A DNA stretch of 16,842 nt. Source: Rhodocyclales bacterium (GTDB lineage: Bacteria > Pseudomonadota > Gammaproteobacteria > Burkholderiales > Rhodocyclaceae). The notes under the pieces were generated by a model. It worked only from the letters and a program-made list of their open reading frames with translations, ran no database searches and was not told where the DNA came from. Positions 1-5,864 of this stretch are shown here, in pieces. The position numbers and the translations under genes were made by a program. Position 1 is the stretch's first letter, and each line of letters opens with the position of its first letter. Location of the stretch: assembly GCA_021413665.1 (NCBI GenBank), contig JAIOPW010000203.1, positions 1 to 16,842 of the forward strand. The letters run 5' to 3'.

Positions 1-273
1 GCCGCGCTGATCGCCTCGCTCGGCGTCTACGGCGGCACCGGCCACTTGATGCTGACGCGCGCCTTTCGCTATGCCGCTGCGTCCTTCCTGTCGCCCTTCC
101 TCTACGCGCAACTGGTCTGGGCGATGCTGCTCGGCTGGACCGTCTACGACCACTTGCCCGACCTCCTGTCGATCGCCGGCATGGTGGTGATCGCCGCTAG
201 CAGCCTGTCGATCGCCCTGTCGGAAAGATTCAGGCAGGCAAACGCTGCAAAGGGTAGGGATACAGCATGTTGA
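1..273 (+). CDS. DMT/EamA-family membrane transporter, C-terminal part
   Basis: The reading frame is open from the first base to TGA at 271-273, so only the last 90 residues are in the window. They are strongly hydrophobic and form about three membrane segments (roughly residues 1-20, 27-50 and 55-75 of the visible part), ending in a short polar tail. The stretch around GTGHLMLTRAFRYA followed by a P-x-x-YAQ-like helix is typical of the last helices of the second EamA repeat in drug/metabolite exporters. Members sit in the inner membrane and export small metabolites; the substrate cannot be told from this fragment. The gene ends inside the 3' end of the opposite-strand glutamate-synthase-like gene (44-nt tail-to-tail overlap). 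No terminator is visible between them. Confidence 0.8.
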   Translation, partial: AALIASLGVYGGTGHLMLTRAFRYAAASFLSPFLYAQLVWAMLLGWTVYDHLPDLLSIAGMVVIAASSLSIALSERFRQANAAKGRDTAC

Positions 274-1711
274 GCGCTGTGCTGCGGCCGTCGGCCTGAA
301 CCATGCGCACATGCTCGCGGCGGAACTCGCGGGCGTGGTGCAGGCCGCAGCTGTGGGCAATCATGTCGATTTCCTTGTTCATGTTCAGGCAGTAGTTCGC
401 CACACGCTCGAACTTCTCCTCGACCACCAGCCCGCGTTGCAGGCGAGCGTTATGGGTCGTGATTCCGGTCGGGCAGGTGTTGGTATGGCAACGCAGGGCC
501 TGGATGCAGCCCAGGGCGAACATGAAGCCGCGCGCGCTGTTGACGAAATCGGCGCCGCAGGCCAGCGCCCAGGCGGCCCTCGCCGAGGTCACCAGTTGCC
601 CGGCCGCCATCACCTTGACCCGCTCCTTGATGCCGGCCTCGATCAGGGCGTCGACCACGCGCGGCAGGGCCTCCTCGATCGACAGCGACATGTGGTCCGC
701 CAGCGCCTGCGGCGCGGCGCCGGAACCGCCCTCGCCGCCATCCACCGCAATGAAGTCGGGCGCATCGGCAATGCCGCGACGGGCCACCGCCTCGGTCAGC
801 AGGTTCATGAACTGCCAGCCGCCGATGGCCGTCTTGATCCCGACCGGCTTGCCGGTCACCTCACGCACGCGCAACACCATGTCGAGCAACTGGTCGATGC
901 TGGTGATCTCCGGATGGCGGTTGGGCGAGAGCGAATCCTCGCCTTCCGGGATGCCGCGGATGCGCGCGATCTCGGGCGTCACCTTGCCTCCGGGCAGCAC
1001 GCCGCCCTTGCCCGGCTTGGCGCCCTGCGACAGCTTGATTTCGAAGGCGCGCACCGATTCATGGGCGGCGATTTCGCGCAACTTGCTGTCCGATAGCCTG
1101 CCGTCGGCATCGCGCACGCCGTACTTGGCAGTGCCGATCTGCATGATGACGTCGCAACCGCCTTCCAGGTGGTAGGGCGAGAGGCCGCCCTCGCCCGTAT
1201 CGATCCAGCATCCCGCCTTGGCTGCGCCACGCGATAGCGACTGCACCGCCGGTTTCGAGATGGCGCCGAAGCTCATACCGCTGACATTGACGATCGAGCG
1301 CGCTACAAAGGGCTTCGCGCAATACCCCTCGCCGACCGGCAAGGGCGGCGTCGGCAGGCGGTCGTCCTCCAGCACGGCGAACGGCGCATTGACGAAGATC
1401 AGCGCGCCCGCCTCATGAAGGTTGTAGGTCGAACCAAATCCCAGCACCCCGCCTTCGTTCTTCGCCATGCGATAGACCCAGGTGCGCGTCGAGCGGTCGA
1501 AGGGCCGCTCATCGCGATCGCCGAGGAAAAAGTACTGTCGAAAATATTCGCCGAGCTGCTCGAAAAAATAACGCAGGCGGCCTACCAGCGGATAGTTGCG
1601 CAGGATCGAGTGCTTCTTCTGGGTGATGTCCTTGAGGTAGAAATAAATCACCAGGACCGCGAACGCAAGAGCGAGCAGAACACCGAGACTGACCGAGAAG
1701 ATGCCGGGCAT
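230..1711 (-). CDS. FMN-binding glutamate synthase-family protein (membrane-anchored GltB-like)
   Basis: About 493 residues, homologous to the FMN/iron-sulfur (Glu_synthase) domain of glutamate synthase, without the N-terminal glutaminase domain. One hydrophobic segment lies near residues 4-27, so the protein is probably anchored in the inner membrane with the barrel in the cytoplasm. Visible motifs are a Gly-rich GEGGLSPYH block, KLSQGAKPGKGG, AVDGGEGGSG and, near residues 402-413, C-x5-C-x4-C in the sequence GCIQALRCHTNTCPTG. The last matches the 3Fe-4S ligands of glutamate synthase. The family's reaction is not firmly known; an amide- or amino-transfer oxidoreductase is inference. Start: an ATG at 1720 sits one base from a GGAGGT box, which is too close. 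The ATG at 1711 lies 9 nt behind the same box and is preferred. The gene is divergent from nadC across a gap of about 60 nt. Confidence 0.88.
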   Translation of the reverse strand: MPGIFSVSLGVLLALAFAVLVIYFYLKDITQKKHSILRNYPLVGRLRYFFEQLGEYFRQYFFLGDRDERPFDRSTRTWVYRMAKNEGGVLGFGSTYNLHEAGALIFVNAPFAVLEDDRLPTPPLPVGEGYCAKPFVARSIVNVSGMSFGAISKPAVQSLSRGAAKAGCWIDTGEGGLSPYHLEGGCDVIMQIGTAKYGVRDADGRLSDSKLREIAAHESVRAFEIKLSQGAKPGKGGVLPGGKVTPEIARIRGIPEGEDSLSPNRHPEITSIDQLLDMVLRVREVTGKPVGIKTAIGGWQFMNLLTEAVARRGIADAPDFIAVDGGEGGSGAAPQALADHMSLSIEEALPRVVDALIEAGIKERVKVMAAGQLVTSARAAWALACGADFVNSARGFMFALGCIQALRCHTNTCPTGITTHNARLQRGLVVEEKFERVANYCLNMNKEIDMIAHSCGLHHAREFRREHVRMVQADGRSTALNMLYPYPLQRLPA

Positions 1712-1728
1712 GGGCGCCATACCTCCAA

Positions 1729-1737
1729 TGCTAGAAT
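1729..1737 (+). promoter_or_regulatory. Candidate extended -10 promoter of nadC
   Basis: TGCTAGAAT is an extended -10 element (TGn plus TAGAAT, 5 of 6 to TATAAT). It lies 33 nt before the nadC ATG, which would give a leader of roughly 27 nt. No good -35 is seen 17 nt upstream, as is usual for extended -10 promoters. The same nine bases occur before tRNA-Ser. Confidence 0.4.
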
Positions 1738-1770
1738 CGATCGAACTTTCACTTGACGCATCAACATATC

Positions 1771-2619
1771 ATGGAACTCCCGCTTCAGCTTGCCGCAGAG
1801 GTCGAACGCAACGTGCTCGCCGCCCTGGTCGAGGATATCGGCGGTGGCGACCTGACGGCGCTGCTCACCTCCGCAACACGGCGTTCGCATGGCAGCGTCA
1901 TCAGCCGGGAGGATGCGGTACTGGCCGGCACCGCCTGGTTCAGCGCCTGTTTTCGTGCGCTCGACCCGCTCGCCGTCATTACCTGGAACGCCGGCGACGG
2001 CGATCTGGTTGCCGCCGGCCAGACGCTCTGCGAAATAGACGCCAAGACCCGCGCCCTGCTTACGGCCGAGCGCGCCGCCCTCAACTTTCTGCAACTACTC
2101 TCGGGCACGGCGACCGAAACCCGGCTCTACGTCGAAGCCGTCGCCGGCACCGGCGCACGCATCGTGGACACGCGCAAGACCCTGCCCGGCCTGCGCCTGG
2201 CGCAGAAATATGCCGTCACCTGCGGCGGCGGCCACAACCATCGCCTCGGCCTCTACGACGGCATTCTGATCAAGGAAAACCACATCATGGCGGCGGGCGG
2301 TGTCACCGCCGCGCTGCAGCAGGCACGCGCGATCGGCCGCGACGACGTCTTCATCCAGATCGAAGTGGAAACCCTGGAGCAACTCGCCGAAGCGCTCGAT
2401 GCCGGTGCCCGCATGATCCTGCTCGACAACATGGATCTCGAGCAAATGCGTCAGGCCGTCGGCCTCACCGCCGGCCGCGCCGAACTCGAAGCATCAGGGG
2501 GCGTCAGCCTGGAAACCGTGCGCGCCATCGCCGAAACCGGCGTCGATCGTATTTCCATTGGCAGCCTGACCAAGAACGTGGAGGCGGTCGATCTCTCGCT
2601 GCGGCACAGCGAAGGCTGA
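1771..2619 (+). CDS. nadC: Quinolinate phosphoribosyltransferase (nicotinate-nucleotide pyrophosphorylase, carboxylating)
   Basis: 282 residues, the usual length. The enzyme joins quinolinate and PRPP to nicotinate mononucleotide with loss of CO2, in de novo NAD synthesis in the cytosol. An N-terminal mixed domain is followed by the barrel. Recognisable blocks are ERAALNFLQLLSGTAT (about 100-115), DTRKTLPGLR (about 133-142), then CGGGHNHR and DGILIKENH, which together hold the Lys, Arg and His residues that bind substrate and PRPP. A late EASGGVSL...DRISIGSLTK block forms the phosphate site. Start: ATG at 1771 gives the family's normal N-terminus. A TTG at 1753 would add six residues and has no better ribosome site; neither start has a clear Shine-Dalgarno box. 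nadA and nadB are not in the window. No terminator separates it from tRNA-Ser 45 nt downstream. Confidence 0.97.
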   Translation: MELPLQLAAEVERNVLAALVEDIGGGDLTALLTSATRRSHGSVISREDAVLAGTAWFSACFRALDPLAVITWNAGDGDLVAAGQTLCEIDAKTRALLTAERAALNFLQLLSGTATETRLYVEAVAGTGARIVDTRKTLPGLRLAQKYAVTCGGGHNHRLGLYDGILIKENHIMAAGGVTAALQQARAIGRDDVFIQIEVETLEQLAEALDAGARMILLDNMDLEQMRQAVGLTAGRAELEASGGVSLETVRAIAETGVDRISIGSLTKNVEAVDLSLRHSEG

Positions 2620-2622
2620 TTC

Positions 2623-2631
2623 TGCTAGAAT
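2623..2631 (+). promoter_or_regulatory. Candidate extended -10 promoter of tRNA-Ser
   Basis: TGCTAGAAT just after the nadC stop is an extended -10 sequence followed by a GC-rich stretch (CGCGCCC). It would start RNA about 26 nt before the mature tRNA 5' end. No convincing -35 is seen. Read-through from nadC is equally possible. Confidence 0.4.
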
Positions 2632-2664
2632 TCGCGCCCTGCCTGACCGGCAGCAATCAGCAGC

Positions 2665-2755
2665 GGAGAGGTGGATGAGCGGTTTAAGTCGCACGCCTGG
2701 AAAGCGTGTTTAGGATAATATCCTAACGAGGGTTCGAATCCCTCCCTCTCCGCCA
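2665..2755 (+). tRNA. tRNA-Ser (anticodon GGA)
   Basis: 91-nt class II tRNA. The acceptor stem GGAGAGG (2665-2671) pairs with CCTCTCC (2745-2751), followed by G and an encoded CCA (2753-2755). Anticodon stem CACGC/GCGTG encloses loop CTGGAAA with GGA at 2699-2701. It has the long variable arm (TAGGATAATATCCTA-type hairpin) expected for tRNA-Ser, and a T-arm with the TTCGAAT loop. It reads UCC and UCU. Confidence 0.97.
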
Positions 2756-2768
2756 GAACCCTGCAAAC

Positions 2769-2790
2769 ACGCGCCTTCCGGCGCGTTTTT
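2769..2790 (+). terminator. Rho-independent terminator of tRNA-Ser
   Basis: A perfect 7-bp stem ACGCGCC/GGCGCGT with a TTCC loop is followed by a run of five T. It starts 14 nt after the tRNA CCA end. Confidence 0.85.
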
Positions 2791-2791
2791 C

Positions 2792-2827
2792 GTTTCTACC
2801 CCCGTTTCTACCCCCGTTTCTACCCCT
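2792..2827. repeat. Three tandem copies of a 12-bp repeat
   Basis: GTTTCTACCCCC at 2792-2803 and 2804-2815, and GTTTCTACCCCT at 2816-2827, lie head to tail with one mismatch in the last base. They fill the gap between the tRNA-Ser terminator and the end of the opposite-strand phosphatase gene. On the minus strand a frame would read repeats of Gly-Val-Glu-Thr, but it is not attached to the phosphatase because the stop precedes it. Origin unknown; it could be replication slippage or a scar of an element inserted beside the tRNA. Confidence 0.9.
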
Positions 2828-2833
2828 GTCAGT

Positions 2834-3490
2834 TCAAACGGGAAGAATCGAGTCCGAAGACACTGCCAGCCACAGCGACTCCCCGTTCTTCCGCTTCATG
2901 CCGAGGATTGCGCTACGCGGCTGGCGATGGATGTGGCGGGTGATCACGTCCATCACCCAGCCATGCGTGATCACCAGAACACGCTTGCCCGGACTCGTCG
3001 CGGCGATGCTCATAAGCGCGGCCAGCACCCTGTCCGCAAATTCGTCCATCGACTCGCCTTGTTCAAAAATGCATGCCGGATTCCGCTTCAGGATTTGCTG
3101 CAACAAGATCGGGTTCAGATCCGCCAGTTCGGCCTTCGGGATGCCCTGGATTGCACCGAAGTTTCTCTCCTTCAATCCGTCGAGACACCGCGGCGGCACC
3201 AGTCGTAGCGCGCGTCCAATGATCTCCGCCGTCTCCAGCGCCCGCCGCAAGGGACTCGAATAGATGCATGCAAAGCCAAGGTCGGCGAACGCCGCAGCCA
3301 TTTCGAACGCCTGCCGGCGCCCCTGATCGTTGATTTCGACATCGATCCAGCCCTGCAGGATCCCGACAATGTTCCAGTCCGTTTCGCCATGGCGGGCGAC
3401 ACAGACTTGGACCAAGCCGTTCGAGGCGTCGAAATCCGGCGGCACGACAACGTGCAGCGAGGTATCCGGATGAAGGCTTGATTCGGGCAC
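2834..3490 (-). CDS. Histidine phosphatase-family protein (phosphoglycerate mutase-like)
   Basis: 218 residues of the branch-1 histidine phosphatase superfamily. The catalytic motif RHGETDWN is at 33-40, with His34 as the likely phospho-acceptor. Further family residues are Arg82-83 in SSPLRRALETAE, Glu108 before the NFG block and the second catalytic His176 in VITHGWVMD. The substrate is not deducible: GpmB-like, CobC-like and general phosphatase members look alike. The first 25 residues lie upstream of the family core. Start is GTG at 3490, 6 nt after the MaoC-like gene's stop, without a strong ribosome site; no in-frame ATG precedes the RHG motif, so translation is probably coupled to the upstream gene. 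It probably shares a transcript with that gene and tRNA-Arg. Confidence 0.88.
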   Translation of the reverse strand: MPESSLHPDTSLHVVVPPDFDASNGLVQVCVARHGETDWNIVGILQGWIDVEINDQGRRQAFEMAAAFADLGFACIYSSPLRRALETAEIIGRALRLVPPRCLDGLKERNFGAIQGIPKAELADLNPILLQQILKRNPACIFEQGESMDEFADRVLAALMSIAATSPGKRVLVITHGWVMDVITRHIHRQPRSAILGMKRKNGESLWLAVSSDSILPV

Positions 3491-3496
3491 AGGTGC

Positions 3497-3958
3497 CTAG
3501 AAATACCAGCGGGTAACCATCTCCGCGACGCATGCGGGCTTGTCGCCATCCTCGATTTCGATCACGGCCTGCCAGAGCATTTGCGCACCACCGACAATGT
3601 CCTCAACGGCGCCAAGTACAAAGCGTGCACGGACGCGACTACCGACTTTTACGGGCGCTGCAAAGCGCACACGGTTGAGCCCGTAATTGACCGCCAGTTT
3701 GATGCCCTCGACTTGAATGCATTCGCCGGCGAACTTGGCCAACAAAGATACGGTAAGGTAGCCATGCGCGATCGGCCCGCCGAACGGTGACTCGCGCCTG
3801 GCCCTTTCCACGTCAACATGAATCCATTGCTCATCACCCGTGACCTGCGCAAAGGCGTTCACGCGCTCCTGATCGATCAGCATCCAGTCGCTGACACCGA
3901 TTTCCTGTCCCAGCCTGGTCCTGGCATCGTCGATGCCGGCAAATCGGGTTGATTTCAT
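3497..3958 (-). CDS. MaoC-like hot-dog (R)-enoyl-CoA hydratase
   Basis: 153 residues, close to the usual length for single-domain MaoC/PhaJ proteins. The hydratase-2 motif is clear: Asp42 and His47 in TGDEQWIHVD (spacing D-x4-H as in PhaJ), followed by PFGGPIAHGYLTVSLL. Such enzymes add water to trans-2-enoyl-CoA to give (R)-3-hydroxyacyl-CoA, for fatty-acid breakdown or polyester supply; chain-length preference cannot be read. ATG at 3958 has an AAGGGGA box a few bases upstream. The start codon is only 22 nt behind the 3' end of tRNA-Arg on the same strand, with no terminator between, so the mRNA is likely cut out of a tRNA-mRNA precursor. The histidine phosphatase follows after 6 nt. The functional link between the two proteins is unknown. 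Confidence 0.92.
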   Translation of the reverse strand: MKSTRFAGIDDARTRLGQEIGVSDWMLIDQERVNAFAQVTGDEQWIHVDVERARRESPFGGPIAHGYLTVSLLAKFAGECIQVEGIKLAVNYGLNRVRFAAPVKVGSRVRARFVLGAVEDIVGGAQMLWQAVIEIEDGDKPACVAEMVTRWYF

Positions 3959-3980
3959 AGTCCCCTTGTGTCGCGCGTTA

Positions 3981-4057
3981 TGGTCCGCCCGGAGGGACTC
4001 GAACCCCCTACCACCGGCTTAGAAGGCCGGTGCTCTATCCAGATGAGCTACGGGCGG
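3981..4057 (-). tRNA. tRNA-Arg (anticodon TCT)
   Basis: 77 nt on the minus strand. Acceptor stem CCGCCCG/CGGGCGG is fully paired, followed by A and an encoded CCA. D-stem GCTC/GAGC; anticodon stem CCGGC/GCCGG with loop CTTCTAA (anticodon complement at 4021-4023); T-loop TTCGAGT. It reads the rare arginine codons AGA and AGG. No clear promoter was found upstream (4058-4110). Confidence 0.97.
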
Positions 4058-4288
4058 ATATGCTGCTCGATACGGTCAGTTTTCGTCCGGATGGCAGACC
4101 ATCCTGCGGCAGTGCCGTGGCAAAAAACCTTGCAGATCCCAGCGCGGAAGTTTACAAGGAAACCCGAGCAGCGAACGTCGGCTGAACGGAACGCCACGAA
4201 TATCGGCGAAGGCTTGACCAAGAACGGAAATAATCGCTTTCAGCGTAGCATAATTACGGTTGTTCCAGCCCGATACCCGCTTACCTCC

Positions 4289-4519
4289 ATGGCAACAGAA
4301 CCCACTTACTGCTACCACTGCCGGACCCATCACCCGCGCAACGAAATGCGCCTGATCGTGACCAAGACCGGCAAGCGCTGGCGTTGCATACGCAGCATCG
4401 AAGCCACCCAGCAAGGCCCGGAGGCGCGTGAGGCATACGGGCGACAGGTGTCCGAGATAAACAAGGCTGAATCCAAGAGCCGCGCCCAGCGGATGAACAA
4501 CATGCTCCAGGAAAAATAG
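4289..4519 (+). CDS. Small unknown protein with a partial zinc-ribbon pattern
   Basis: 76 residues beginning MATEPTYCYHC. Visible are Cys8-x2-Cys11, His10, His14-His15 and a later Cys33 in KRWRCIRS, where a classical ribbon would have a second Cys three residues on (Ser36 here). The second half is polar, charged and probably helical (EIN KAESKSRAQR region). I do not recognise a named family; metal binding is inference. It stops 5 nt before yajD on the same strand, so the two are probably one transcript. No good Shine-Dalgarno box precedes the ATG, and the longer open frame upstream runs through the tRNA-Arg complement and is not credible. The 231 nt between tRNA-Arg and this ATG hold no supported gene; only a weak CATAAT -10-like sequence at 4249-4254 was seen. 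Confidence 0.65.
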   Translation: MATEPTYCYHCRTHHPRNEMRLIVTKTGKRWRCIRSIEATQQGPEAREAYGRQVSEINKAESKSRAQRMNNMLQEK

Positions 4520-4524
4520 CCGGA

Positions 4525-4890
4525 ATGACGGCCTCCCTCCCGGACAAACTCGACCGCATCGTCGCCGATGCGCGCCGTTCCGCTGAAGTTCGCGATCAAG
4601 GCTATCGCGAGCGGGCACTGAAGATCTATCCCTGGATTTGCGGCCGTTGCGCCAGGGAATTCACGCGCGCCAATGTGCGCGAACTGACCGTGCATCACCG
4701 CGACCACAACCACAACCACAACCCGCCCAATGGCAGCAACTGGGAATTGCTTTGCCTGTATTGCCACGACAACGAGCATCAGCGACAACTGGATGCCACC
4801 GGAAGCGCCTCCGACGACGCGAACGGCGGACCAGCCGCAACCCACTCCCCCTTCGCCAATCTCAAGGCGATGCTTGGGAAGCAGGACTAG
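4525..4890 (+). CDS. yajD: YajD-like HNH nuclease-family protein
   Basis: 121 residues, closely resembling what I recall of E. coli YajD, with shared blocks KIYPW-CGRC-REF, LRELTVHH, GSNWELLCLYCHD and a C-terminal PFANLKAM. A treble-clef zinc site is formed by Cys39-x2-Cys42 and Cys77-x2-Cys80. His57-His58, Asn72 and His81/His85 supply the HNH pattern. The fold predicts metal-dependent DNA or RNA cleavage, but the biological role of YajD is not established. Between the HH pair and Asn72 there is a His/Asn alternation (DHNHNHN). ATG at 4525 lies 5 nt after the small Cys protein's stop. The C-terminal 30 residues before the PFANLKAM end are low-complexity. Confidence 0.88.
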   Translation: MTASLPDKLDRIVADARRSAEVRDQGYRERALKIYPWICGRCAREFTRANVRELTVHHRDHNHNHNPPNGSNWELLCLYCHDNEHQRQLDATGSASDDANGGPAATHSPFANLKAMLGKQD

Positions 4891-4983
4891 GCAGCAGGAA
4901 CCGCGAGCCGAGCCGGTCGATCTGGCTGCAGCCATGTTCCTTTCGCACGCTGGGGATTCCACCCGCTTGCCGGGCCTTGCCTG

Positions 4984-5083
4984 CCGGGATTCCGCTCGCC
5001 CGCCGCGAAGCGGAATCCCGGGTGTGTCGAGACCGCAGGCCGGCAAAGCGGAATCCCGCGGTGTCGAGCCCACAGTCCGACAA
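4984..5083. repeat. Palindrome plus two tandem ~38-bp repeats (REP-like cluster)
   Basis: A perfect 13-bp inverted repeat, CCGGGATTCCGCT (4984-4996) and AGCGGAATCCCGG (5009-5021), encloses a 12-nt loop. The right arm opens a direct repeat: 5009-5046 (38 nt) and 5047-5083 (37 nt) are head to tail, both running AGCGGAATCCCG...GTGTCGAG...CAG...CGGCAA or CGACAA, about 85% alike by eye. A weaker GGGGATTCC-CCGCTTGCCGGG copy lies at about 4953-4974. This is the look of a dispersed palindromic repeat family, not coding sequence. It sits between the yajD end and the tRNA-Pro terminator; the last bases touch the terminator's A-run. Confidence 0.8.
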
Positions 5084-5118
5084 AAAAAAAGGGTTCCGGT
5101 CTTTCGACGGAAACCCTT
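5082..5118 (-). terminator. Rho-independent terminator of tRNA-Pro
   Basis: On the minus strand AAGGGTT pairs with AACCCTT around an inner GTC-GAAA-GAC hairpin, with single-base bulges, followed by nine T. It begins 9 nt after the tRNA CCA end. Confidence 0.85.
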
Positions 5119-5127
5119 GGTATCGGA

Positions 5128-5204
5128 TGGTCGGGGTGGAGGGATTCGAACTCTCGACATCTTGCTCCCAAAGCAAGCGCGCTACCGGGCTGCGCCACAC
5201 CCCG
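5128..5204 (-). tRNA. tRNA-Pro (anticodon TGG)
   Basis: 77 nt on the minus strand. Acceptor stem CGGGGTG/CACCCCG, discriminator A and encoded CCA; anticodon stem CTTGC/GCAAG with loop TTTGGGA (anticodon complement at 5168-5170); T-loop TTCGAAT. It reads CCA and, by wobble, other proline codons. Confidence 0.97.
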
Positions 5205-5213
5205 AACCGCGCA

Positions 5214-5243
5214 ATTTTACCGAACCCGGTGCATGGTGGTCAA
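5214..5243 (-). promoter_or_regulatory. Sigma-70 promoter of tRNA-Pro
   Basis: On the minus strand TTGACC (5243-5238), an 18-nt spacer and TAAAAT (5219-5214). The following TGCGCGG is a GC-rich discriminator, typical of stable-RNA promoters under ppGpp/DksA control. Transcription would begin a few bases before the mature tRNA end at 5204. Confidence 0.75.
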
Positions 5244-5350
5244 TCGAAGAACTGCATGCCGCGTCGAAAACCGGGCAAGGCAGGGTTTCCGTCAAGGCAA
5301 CGCCGGCTGTATCGGCACCAAGAGTAGCAGTCGCAACCACGATCCTTGAC

Positions 5351-5379
5351 TTGCGATAGTCCCTCGTTTCGTTTATAAA
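5351..5379 (+). promoter_or_regulatory. Candidate sigma-70 promoter of dksA
   Basis: TTGCGA (5351-5356, 4 of 6), a 17-nt spacer and TATAAA (5374-5379, 5 of 6) lie 31 nt before the dksA start. A TTGACT at 5346 has a better hexamer but a 22-nt spacer, so it is less likely. It is divergent from the tRNA-Pro promoter; about 107 nt without other visible signals lie between the two -35 boxes. Confidence 0.5.
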
Positions 5380-5410
5380 GCCGATTCTCCGAAAATACGG
5401 ACACTTTGCA

Positions 5411-5839
5411 ATGGCTGAAGATCTCCTGCACAAAAAGCAATTCCCGCCCTACACCCCGAAGAAGGGTGAGGACTACATGAGCACGAAACAACTTGCTCAC
5501 TTCCGGGCCATCCTGGCATCCCTCAAAGACGAATTGAGCGAGGACATCGAGCGCACGGTACATACCATGCAGGACGAGGCAACGGTTTTTGCCGATCCAA
5601 ACGACCGCGCCAGCCAAGAGTCCGACATTGCGCTGGAACTTCGCAACCGCGACCGCGAGCGCAAATTGATAAAGAAGATCGACGAATCCATTGCCCGTAT
5701 TGAAAGCGGCGAATACGGCTATTGCGATTCCTGTGGCGTTGAAATCGGCCTCAAGCGCTTGGAAGCACGCCCGACGGCGACGCTGTGCATCGACTGCAAG
5801 ACACTGGAAGAGCACCGCGAAAAGCAGGTTGGAAAGTAA
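5411..5839 (+). CDS. dksA: RNA polymerase-binding transcription factor DksA
   Basis: 142 residues. DksA enters the RNA polymerase secondary channel and, with ppGpp, represses stable-RNA promoters and activates amino-acid promoters. The coiled-coil tip carries the required Asp62, Asp65 and Ala67 (DPNDRA). The long LELRNRDRERKLIKKI helix is nearly as in E. coli. The zinc finger has all four Cys (105, 108, 126, 129), so this is the zinc form and not a Cys-poor paralog. Start ATG 5411 has only a weak ribosome site. An internal ATG at 5477 (Met23) has GAGG five bases upstream, but residues before it (PY..K.GE.YM) resemble E. coli DksA, so the longer form is preferred. It is transcribed toward pnp and shares its terminator with it. 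Confidence 0.97.
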   Translation: MAEDLLHKKQFPPYTPKKGEDYMSTKQLAHFRAILASLKDELSEDIERTVHTMQDEATVFADPNDRASQESDIALELRNRDRERKLIKKIDESIARIESGEYGYCDSCGVEIGLKRLEARPTATLCIDCKTLEEHREKQVGK

Positions 5840-5843
5840 TTCC

Positions 5844-5864
5844 AGCCTGTTTTCGGCACAGGCT
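5844..5864 (+). other. Small stem-loop just after dksA
   Basis: AGCCTGT and ACAGGCT form a 7-bp perfect stem around a 7-nt loop, 4 nt past the dksA stop. No T-run follows, so it is more likely an RNA-stabilising 3' hairpin than a terminator, or chance. Confidence 0.35.

Noticed and set aside
311..1175. Plus-strand open frames opposite the glutamate-synthase-like gene
   Set aside because: The opposite strand encodes intact FMN and Fe-S motifs; the plus frames have none.
1753..1770. TTG start for nadC at 1753
   Set aside because: It adds six residues outside the family N-terminus, with no supporting ribosome site.
1648..2445. Minus-strand open frames opposite nadC
   Set aside because: nadC is intact with all family motifs on the plus strand; these are shadows.
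2665..2830. Integrated element at tRNA-Ser
   Set aside because: No integrase gene and no second copy of the tRNA 3' end in the window; the downstream genes look like ordinary chromosomal genes.
3968..4288. Upstream extension of the small Cys protein through the tRNA-Arg region
   Set aside because: The added residues are the reverse complement of a tRNA read as protein; the ATG at 4289 is a more sensible start.
4984..5083. CRISPR array
   Set aside because: The two repeat units abut with no spacers, and no cas genes are present.
4862..5433. Open frames on both strands spanning the repeat cluster and tRNA-Pro
   Set aside because: They translate the repeats, terminator and tRNA; no protein features.
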